Of a DNA stretch of 14,851 bases, positions 1 to 5,591 are shown in pieces (position 1 is the stretch's first letter; each line of letters begins with the position of its first letter). This DNA comes from CAZGOM01 sp964542875. Lineage in GTDB: Bacteria; Planctomycetota; Phycisphaerae; Phycisphaerales; Phycisphaeraceae. The notes below the pieces were generated by a model. The model was given only the letters and a program-made list of their open reading frames with translations. It was not told the DNA's origin and made no database searches. The stretch spans positions 1-14,851 of the forward strand of contig CAZIWA010000136.1 of NCBI GenBank assembly GCA_964542875.1. The letters are read 5' to 3'. Made by a program: the position numbers and the translations under genes.

Positions 1-68
1 CACCCATTTCTGGAGTCTTTTGACATGATAAATAATCCTTGATCAGCCATTGGTTCATGCGTCCCCAA

Positions 69-878
69 TCAAGGCACCTTATGGCCATAAAAATACTTGG
101 CTCCCGCATCCACCCACGAAAACTCATCTCCGACTTTCTCCACATAATTAAGCACCTGATGAACATCCGCTTCGGTCAAAATCTGCTGACGTTGCACCGG
201 ACACCAAAGACCGGTTGCACAAGCCAAATGGTGGATCTGAGTTCCGCCGATAAAAGGCTCTTGCTCCTTATAGGAAATCACCGCAAAATTGATCAGCTCT
301 TTCGTCATATCCCCCAGAAAAGCCGGCTTGCCTTCGAGGTAAAACAAGCTCCGATCCAAAGTTTCAGCATGCGCATGTAATCCGCTCAAGGGGCCCTCCG
401 GGAATCGACAGGCATCGACCACTTCGCGCGCCAAGATGGTGTTAAGCGCCGTCCGAGCATACGCGTCGAATTCGATGCGTTCAGCGGATGTCACATCCTC
501 CCGGTAATTTTCCCAGTAAAACAAAATCAAAGGCACTGCGAGCGGAGCCAATGTGTCCCCCAGCCAAAGCAGCACACGATAAGCATTCTCTGCATTTTGG
601 GGCTGCCCCATGATCGTTTCAAACTCCAAAACATCCTGGTGTCCGCACACATCTGCAAACAGCCGCGCGGCATACCGCTGAATATCTTCAGACGGATGCG
701 TTAACCATTTGGAAAGATTCTTGGTTTGAGAAAAATCCCCCAGCTTCAAAAGCTCATGCATGCCACTCAGACGCTGAAGATCACTGGCACCCTTGGCGTA
801 CGCCTCACTCAACGACTGCTCATCAAATGGAGCGTAGTAAGCCTCTTTCCACGAATCCGACCCGTTTTTCTTATTCAT
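69..878 (-). CDS. HEAT-like protein, probable polymorphic-toxin immunity protein
   Basis: This 269-residue protein has no signal peptide or membrane segment, so it should be cytosolic. Residues about 30-150 form paired amphipathic helices of HEAT-repeat style. The C-terminal part is distinctive: an HHLACATG segment, a CPV motif and a final KYFYGHK stretch. This layout recalls immunity families of contact-dependent or secreted polymorphic toxins (Imm47-like from memory; not verified). The start is well supported: TAAGGAG lies at 892-886, 7 nt before the ATG. That site sits inside the end of an upstream frame whose TAA (873-871) overlaps this start by 8 nt, the coupling usual for toxin-immunity pairs. 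Base composition is clearly less GC-rich than the operon to the right, and codon use is different, which fits acquisition by transfer. It could instead be an unrelated HEAT-repeat protein. The coding call is firm; the immunity role is inferred from context and resemblance. Confidence 0.8.
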   Translation of the reverse strand: MNKKNGSDSWKEAYYAPFDEQSLSEAYAKGASDLQRLSGMHELLKLGDFSQTKNLSKWLTHPSEDIQRYAARLFADVCGHQDVLEFETIMGQPQNAENAYRVLLWLGDTLAPLAVPLILFYWENYREDVTSAERIEFDAYARTALNTILAREVVDACRFPEGPLSGLHAHAETLDRSLFYLEGKPAFLGDMTKELINFAVISYKEQEPFIGGTQIHHLACATGLWCPVQRQQILTEADVHQVLNYVEKVGDEFSWVDAGAKYFYGHKVP

Positions 879-993
879 TTATTTTCTCCTTATCGGTCTG
901 AATGGCTCTTATCTTTTTAATCAGCTCTTTTAATTGTTTGGCTTTCATGCGACTAACGTCCTTCCATGCCTCGGTCGTCTCCCTGTGATCCGG
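871..993 (-). pseudogene. C-terminal stub of a lost gene, possibly a toxin
   Basis: Reading the minus strand toward the immunity-like gene, a frame ends in TAA at 873-871. Upstream of it about 40 codons give a lysine-rich, strongly helical tail (PDHRETTEAWKD, then SRMKAKQLKELIKKIRAI). An internal ATG at 948 would give a 25-residue peptide, but it has no Shine-Dalgarno. The frame continues past that ATG without a break into the repeat-like hairpin block, where its sequence stops looking protein-like, and it ends at a stop at 1041-1039. The 8-nt overlap with the next gene shows it was once a translationally coupled partner. The simplest reading is the last piece of a toxin or other upstream gene truncated by the repeat. 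It might instead be a tiny leader peptide. The frame and overlap are seen directly; the origin is inferred. Confidence 0.45.
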
Positions 994-1140
994 GTTCTCC
1001 CTTTGGGAGAGGTTGGGGCAAGGGCCAATACGGTTCAGTTAAGCCCTTGGCCCTTGCTTGCATCCTCATCCCAAGTGCTGAAGGCACGGCCCTATGACAG
1101 CCAGGGTCGCAGCGCGTCCTCGTGCGTAGGCCCTGGCCCC
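994..1140. repeat. Intergenic repeat-like block with nested hairpins
   Basis: Three inverted repeats follow one another. TCTCCC/GGGAGA (996-1001 and 1005-1010) has a 3-nt loop. A perfect 11-bp pair, GCAAGGGCCAA and TTGGCCCTTGC (1018-1028 and 1047-1057), has an 18-nt loop. GCCAGGG/CCCTGGC (1100-1106 and 1131-1137) has a 24-nt loop. The wording of the first part (GGGAGAGGTTGGGGCAAGGG) and of the third (GGCACGGCCCTATGACAGCC) resembles short dispersed intergenic elements known from many bacterial genomes; that resemblance is from memory. The block ends the coding character of the stub at 871-993. No transposase is present. Confidence 0.5.
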
Positions 1141-1288
1141 CTGATTACTTCTTTCCCCTTTCTTCTCCTCCCCCACACGCCAAAAGCGCAGGCCCCATCA
1201 CTCTGTCTTCACGATGCCCCCAATTTGAATTACGTCACCACCCGAAACCCCCGCCACCAATTGTACTTCCAAACCGCCTAAAATCAAG

Positions 1289-1328
1289 AATTAAAGAATA
1301 AAATTTATATAATTTTTATTCTTTAATT
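1289..1328. repeat. AT-rich perfect 15-bp inverted repeat
   Basis: AATTAAAGAATAAAA at 1289-1303 is exactly complementary to TTTTATTCTTTAATT at 1314-1328, with a 10-nt AT-only loop. It stands out sharply in an otherwise GC-rich window. It has no GC stem, so it is a poor intrinsic terminator. It could be a DNA-bending or protein-binding site, an UP-like element, a cruciform, or a bidirectional U-tract terminator relic. Confidence 0.65.
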
Positions 1329-1471
1329 ATAAATTCGTCCGCATTCCACACTTATCCAATCTTCCGCTCTATTCCGAACCAATACCCTGCCCGCCCCACA
1401 CCCGCAGACACAATCCGCCTCCCCGCAATCACACCCTCACCGCGCGCGTTATCCCCCAAACCTCAAAACCT

Positions 1472-1495
1472 CCCCAAACACCCCCCGCCCCCCCC
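1472..1495 (-). other. G-quadruplex-capable tract upstream of the operon
   Basis: Plus-strand C runs of 4 (1472-1475), 6 (1481-1486) and 8 (1488-1495) with loops of 5 and 1 nt mean the minus strand carries G8-N1-G6-N5-G4. This meets the usual G3+ N1-7 rule, because the G8 run can supply two tracts. A further C5 run lies at 1453-1457. It sits on the template strand about 100 nt before the first operon gene. Function is unknown. Confidence 0.5.
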
Positions 1496-1526
1496 GCAAC
1501 CAATTGTCCTAAATCATCTTCCAATC

Positions 1527-1558
1527 CGTGGCACAAACGTGTCACAATCCGCTAAAAT
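1527..1558 (+). promoter_or_regulatory. Candidate operator (tandem 11-bp repeat) and -10 box
   Basis: CGTGGCACAAA (1527-1537) is followed at once by CGTGTCACAAT (1538-1548): two copies of CGTGKCACAAW with an 11-bp period, about one helical turn, so a regulator would bind both on the same DNA face. CAATCCG occurs exactly at both edges (1522-1528 and 1545-1551). TAAAAT at 1553-1558 is a plausible -10 element, 40 nt before the operon's first ATG, and the repeat covers the -35 position, where no good -35 hexamer is seen. The repeats are directly visible; the regulatory role is inferred. Confidence 0.4.
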
Positions 1559-1597
1559 GCCGCCCGGGCATCCGTTACTTCCGGGACCGGAGAACTC

Positions 1598-2893
1598 ATG
1601 AACAGCACGTCGCCAGTCACACGACTGCTTGCCGAAATCACGTGTCCGAACTGCTGGCACAAGTTCGCGCCGGAGAAGTTGCTCTTTGTCGCACGTCATG
1701 ACACCCTTCTGGGTGACGATGTCGTCGGTGCTGATGCCTACCGCCGCTTCATCCCCACACGCTTCTCCATCGAAGGCCACGCCATCGACTCAGGCGGCCT
1801 CGCCTGCCATCAGCTCGCCTGCCCCCGCTGCCACCTGGAAATGCCGCGTCCCCACATCGAGATGCCCGGCGTCTTCCTCTCCATCATCGGCGCACCCGCC
1901 TCGGGTAAAAGCCATTTCCTCGCCGCCATGACGCACCTCCTGCGCCAGCAGGCCGGCGACCTCGGCATGACTTTTCTCGACGCCGACCCCGCCGTCAACA
2001 CCAAGCTCCACAGCTACGAGGAACTCCTCTTCTACTCCGCCACCCCCAACTCTCCCGTCGAGCTTCCTAAAACCCAGCAGGCCGACGCCTCGCTCACCCG
2101 CGCCATCTCCATTGACGGCCAGGTCATGTCCTACCCCCGGCCTTTCCAGTTTGTCGTCGGCCCCAAAGACCCCGCAAAAGCCCAGGAAAAAGGCTACTTC
2201 CCCTTTCGCTCCGTCGTCCTCTACGACAACGCAGGCGAAAGCTTCCTCCCCGGCTCAGACACCACCGCCCAGCCCCTCACCCTCCACTTGGCCGAAGCCC
2301 AGTCCCTGCTTTTCATGTTCGATCCCACGCAGGACCCCCGCTTCCGCAAGCTCTGCAAAAGTGATGATCCTCAGCTCAAGTACGGCAACCGCGCCGGCTC
2401 CGCGGGCACGCTCTCGCGCCAGGAAGTCATTTTGAACGAGGCCATCGCCCGCGTCCGCGTTTACCGCGGCCTCTCCGCCAGCCAGAAACACAAAGCCCTC
2501 CTCATCGTCGTTCTCCCCAAGGCCGACATCTGGGCGGACCTCATCAACCTGGACCTCAAGCTCGACCCTGTCGATCATCAAGGCTTCCACACCGGCTGGA
2601 TGATGGAAATCTCCGAACGCTGCCGCCAGCTCCTTCTGCGCACCTGCTCGGAAATCGTCAACACCTGCGAATCTTTCTGCTCGGATGTCGTCTACGTCCC
2701 CGTCTCCTCCCTGGGCGCCAGCCCCCAGCTCGTCGACGGCCCATCCGGCCCCTTTTATGGCATCAAGCCCAATGAAATCCATCCTCGATGGGTCACCACG
2801 CCTATCCTTGCTGGCCTTCACAAGCATGTGCCCGGTCTTGTCAAAATCACTCCTCAACCACAGGCCGCCGCACAGCAGCCGGCTAATTTATAA
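1598..2893 (+). CDS. Zinc-ribbon P-loop GTPase, DO-GTPase2-like
   Basis: This 431-residue cytosolic protein has no membrane segment. An N-terminal zinc ribbon is marked by CPNC (16-19) and CPRC (75-78). The NTPase domain follows: Walker A/G1 GAPASGKS (98-105), a hydrophobic strand ending in DNAGE (210-214) as the G3/Walker B motif, PKAD (307-310) in the position of NKxD (G4, with the Asn replaced by Pro), and SSLG (370-373) as a possible G5. This arrangement matches the 'double-GTPase' DO-GTPase2 type that is encoded next to GAP1 proteins in proposed bacterial conflict systems (family knowledge from memory). The start is supported by GGAG at 1589-1592, 5 nt upstream. It is the first gene of the operon and ends 14 nt before its GAP1-like partner. 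It probably acts as the nucleotide-dependent switch that controls the membrane complex encoded downstream. The GTPase call is strong; the subfamily call is moderate. Confidence 0.85.
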   Translation: MNSTSPVTRLLAEITCPNCWHKFAPEKLLFVARHDTLLGDDVVGADAYRRFIPTRFSIEGHAIDSGGLACHQLACPRCHLEMPRPHIEMPGVFLSIIGAPASGKSHFLAAMTHLLRQQAGDLGMTFLDADPAVNTKLHSYEELLFYSATPNSPVELPKTQQADASLTRAISIDGQVMSYPRPFQFVVGPKDPAKAQEKGYFPFRSVVLYDNAGESFLPGSDTTAQPLTLHLAEAQSLLFMFDPTQDPRFRKLCKSDDPQLKYGNRAGSAGTLSRQEVILNEAIARVRVYRGLSASQKHKALLIVVLPKADIWADLINLDLKLDPVDHQGFHTGWMMEISERCRQLLLRTCSEIVNTCESFCSDVVYVPVSSLGASPQLVDGPSGPFYGIKPNEIHPRWVTTPILAGLHKHVPGLVKITPQPQAAAQQPANL

Positions 2894-2907
2894 GGTTCCC
2901 CGGTTCG

Positions 2908-5571
2908 ATGGCTCAACAGCACGTTTTCACCTCCGCCCCACAGGGACTTAAACCCGGCACCCGCGGCTTCACCACCGTCGGCGCCTCGCGCGATCTCACG
3001 CCCACGCTCATCAGCCGGCTTGAGCTCCTCTCCGGTTACACCCTCCCTGCCGCCCAGCCCGACGCCAAAACCAAATTCGCACCCGTGAACTTCATGCACG
3101 TGAAGCTCACCGTCGGCGGCGAAAAACACACACTCGTCTCCCGCATCGCCCCCACCGGCGTCGACTACACCGGCCGCTCAAACACACTCGCCCATCACCT
3201 CATCGTCGGCAAAAAAGAAGAGCCGCCCGCAGGCCCCGCCTGGCTCGCCATGCACTCCGGCCTCCTCATGTCCCAGTGGACAGGCCAGCCCCGCCAGCTT
3301 CCGTCCATGCAGCTCCCCCCCGGCGACGCACCCGGCAAGCCCTGCCAGACCTGGGCCAAAGTCATGGGTGATGCCAGCTACGCCGGCTCCCTCGTCGCCC
3401 CCATCATCAACCAGCCCGGCCGGCCCATCGCCATCATCCACACGCCCGAGCAGGCCCCCTTCATCCCCGAAATGCTCTTCGAGGCCATCAGCATCCTCCC
3501 GCAATCTCTCCGCTGGGATGTCACCTTCTCCACCTACTTCACCTCCGCCGCGCCAGACGTCCACTGCCGCATCCGCTGCATCCTCTCCACCGATCCTCTG
3601 GCCGAACAGGTCCGCCGCGTCGCCAGCGTCGTCCTGCTGGACCTCACTCAGAAAACCAGCGGCCGCCCCATCGCCGGCGAACCCTTCGACTCCGCGAAAA
3701 AAGGCGGCACCTGGCCCAACCTCAACCCCGCCTCCGACGCCTCGGAGGAAACCTCCGATCGCGTTCACCCCGCCGCCGCCAAAATGCTCCGTGCCAAGCC
3801 CATCCCTCAGCTTCAAGACCTCATCCTCGCCGAAATCCCTGATGATCCCTCCGGCGTTCATCCCCCCGCCGCCCTCCCCGCCGGAGATCTGCTCGCCCGC
3901 AACCGCGCCGCCCGCAAGGACGACTGGGCCACTTACAAAACCATGGCCATCGCCGCCGGTTCCGTCATCGGTTCCGTCGGCCTTATCACTGTCGGCGCCT
4001 TCTACTTTTTCAGCGCTTCCAGTTCCTCCTCCACGTCTGATCCTTCCACCACGGAAGTCACTTACACCCCTGCTCCCCCAGCCACCCTTCCCCCCGTTTC
4101 CCTGGACCCGGCGCCCAGGCCCGTCCAGCCTGCGCCTTCCGTAACCCCGCCTGCCCCCAGGCTCGCCAATTCCACCACCGCCGACCCCAACGCCGGCGTC
4201 TCCGCCACCCCGCGCACCGCCGTCACCACCCCGGCCCCCGGCACTGGTGCCGTCACATCCGGTGCCAGCTTCGGCAAGCAGCTCACCCCTTTGAAGTGGA
4301 CCGAATTCAAGATTTTCGACGAAGGCAATTCCCGCTTTGACACCTACAAGGACATCGCCACCAACCTCCCGGTAAATCTCGTCCAGCCCCTCGTGCGCGA
4401 AGGCCAGACCCTCATCGCCCGCTTCCCCGATCCCCTTCCCAAGGCCCTCACCGAAGCGGAAGTTTTCGAGGTCGTCATCAACCTCCCCACCGGCCACCGT
4501 GAGCTCCAGGCCAGCATCAGCAGCAAAGACCCCGCCAACGCCGAAGTCCGCCGCCCCAGCACCGACCTGGCCGCGGATTCCACGCTCCTCTTCACCGTCA
4601 GCATCGACAAGCAAAAAGACAACAAGCTCATGCAGGTGCGCATCGAGCCCGGCATGCTCTCCCTCGATGAGCTCCGCGGCGCCAGCCTCGTCATCCACCC
4701 GCCCGCCGACAATTTCGCCAACAAGCAGGACGCCAGGGAAAAAGCCATCCTCCTGGCTTTCTTCGCCGACCCCGCCGCCAAAGTCATGGCTTTCGACATC
4801 CCCGCCAATCTCGCCGATGCCGACAAGCCCATGACCTCTCTGAACTCCAGCCAGACCGGCCAGTTCACGCGCCTGCGCCAGTGGTTCCTCGCCCAGCCCG
4901 CGCCCGCCACCGCGCCCACCGGCCGCTGGTCCGAAGTCCTTTTGCCCACCAAAACCCGCCTGGGCCGCAATCAGATCGCCCCAGACAGCGCCTTTCAACC
5001 CGTCGTCATGCTCCCTTCCGGCGATGTCACCGTCCCGTACCTGGACGTCATCATCAACTCCCAGTCCGCTTCTTCCCTTCGCACCCTTGGCGACCTGCGC
5101 CGCGAAGCCGGCAAGAAAAAACTCGAGCTCGACATCGCCAGGAGCAAGCTCAAGGAAACCGTTGACGCCCTCAACAATCAGGGCGTCCTCGACGACGAAT
5201 ACTTCCGCCGCGTCAGCCCCACCGCCGGCCCCGCCGAAGTCGTCAAAGACATCGAAGCCGACGGCAAGCGCGTCTCCGGCACCGTCTCCAGCAAGCTCGC
5301 CAGCCTGCTCACCAAGGCGAAGGAAGACGCCCGCTCCGCCCTCTCCGTCGACAAGGAATACGCCGCCCTGGCCGCCGCATTCAAGGCCGCCGTGAGCGAA
5401 ATGTCCTCCGTCAAATACGAAGGCGTCGATGTCTTCGGCAATGTCGCCGCCACTGCCACGTTGAACATTGACAAGACAGGCCAGGCCTCCGCGCCTGCCG
5501 CCTCCCGCAATGCGGCATCCTCCACCATTCCGGGGCCTTCAACTTCCGCCAGCCCGCCCCTGGCGCCTTGA
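2908..5571 (+). CDS. GAP1-N2-type GTPase-associated protein with transmembrane helix
   Basis: This is an 887-residue protein. The N-terminal region (about 1-250) matches GTPase-associated protein 1: a QHVFTSAPQGL opening, then GFTTV (20-24), SRLELLSGY (36-44) and, further on, WDVTFSTYFTS (203-213), all typical of GAP1-N2 and the following middle domain. A basic stretch (330-344) precedes a single membrane helix (about 344-369), which puts the N-terminus in the cytosol with the GTPase. A Pro/Ser/Thr-rich linker (about 370-455) leads to a mixed alpha/beta region (about 455-720) and helical or coiled-coil segments (about 722-840) outside the membrane; none of these was recognised. The gene starts 14 nt after the GTPase and its TGA overlaps the next frame. 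It likely senses or regulates the GTPase and passes the signal across the membrane. Known GAP1 proteins that I recall are usually described as cytosolic, so the fused membrane helix and outer region are notable. Confidence 0.85.
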   Translation: MAQQHVFTSAPQGLKPGTRGFTTVGASRDLTPTLISRLELLSGYTLPAAQPDAKTKFAPVNFMHVKLTVGGEKHTLVSRIAPTGVDYTGRSNTLAHHLIVGKKEEPPAGPAWLAMHSGLLMSQWTGQPRQLPSMQLPPGDAPGKPCQTWAKVMGDASYAGSLVAPIINQPGRPIAIIHTPEQAPFIPEMLFEAISILPQSLRWDVTFSTYFTSAAPDVHCRIRCILSTDPLAEQVRRVASVVLLDLTQKTSGRPIAGEPFDSAKKGGTWPNLNPASDASEETSDRVHPAAAKMLRAKPIPQLQDLILAEIPDDPSGVHPPAALPAGDLLARNRAARKDDWATYKTMAIAAGSVIGSVGLITVGAFYFFSASSSSSTSDPSTTEVTYTPAPPATLPPVSLDPAPRPVQPAPSVTPPAPRLANSTTADPNAGVSATPRTAVTTPAPGTGAVTSGASFGKQLTPLKWTEFKIFDEGNSRFDTYKDIATNLPVNLVQPLVREGQTLIARFPDPLPKALTEAEVFEVVINLPTGHRELQASISSKDPANAEVRRPSTDLAADSTLLFTVSIDKQKDNKLMQVRIEPGMLSLDELRGASLVIHPPADNFANKQDAREKAILLAFFADPAAKVMAFDIPANLADADKPMTSLNSSQTGQFTRLRQWFLAQPAPATAPTGRWSEVLLPTKTRLGRNQIAPDSAFQPVVMLPSGDVTVPYLDVIINSQSASSLRTLGDLRREAGKKKLELDIARSKLKETVDALNNQGVLDDEYFRRVSPTAGPAEVVKDIEADGKRVSGTVSSKLASLLTKAKEDARSALSVDKEYAALAAAFKAAVSEMSSVKYEGVDVFGNVAATATLNIDKTGQASAPAASRNAASSTIPGPSTSASPPLAP

Positions 5572-5591
5572 TGTCGTTCACAGGACCTTCC

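Larger units (their letters stand above)
879..1597. other. Gene-poor divergent intergenic region
   Basis: About 720 bases separate the minus-strand immunity-like gene from the plus-strand operon. In order the stretch holds the truncated reading frame, the hairpin-rich repeat block, an unremarkable segment (about 1141-1280), an AT-rich palindrome, a strongly C-rich segment (about 1376-1500) and the candidate operator/promoter. A plus-strand open frame at 934-1281 has low-complexity composition, no ribosome binding site, and overlaps the repeats, so I do not call it a gene. Confidence 0.6.

Noticed and set aside
39..380. Plus-strand open frame opposite the immunity-like gene
   Set aside because: Antisense to a gene with a perfect Shine-Dalgarno and consistent protein character; no upstream signal of its own.
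934..1281. Plus-strand open frame of 115 codons in the intergenic region
   Set aside because: It crosses the hairpin block, has no ribosome binding site and shows no protein-like pattern.
1529..1545. Possible sigma-54 promoter (TGGCAC element)
   Set aside because: The required GC of the -12 element (TTGCA) is missing at the right spacing; the tandem 11-bp repeat explains the TGGCAC better.
3178..4998. Minus-strand open frame of 606 codons opposite the GAP1-like gene
   Set aside because: Gly-rich low-complexity shadow; the plus-strand frame carries recognisable GAP1 motifs.
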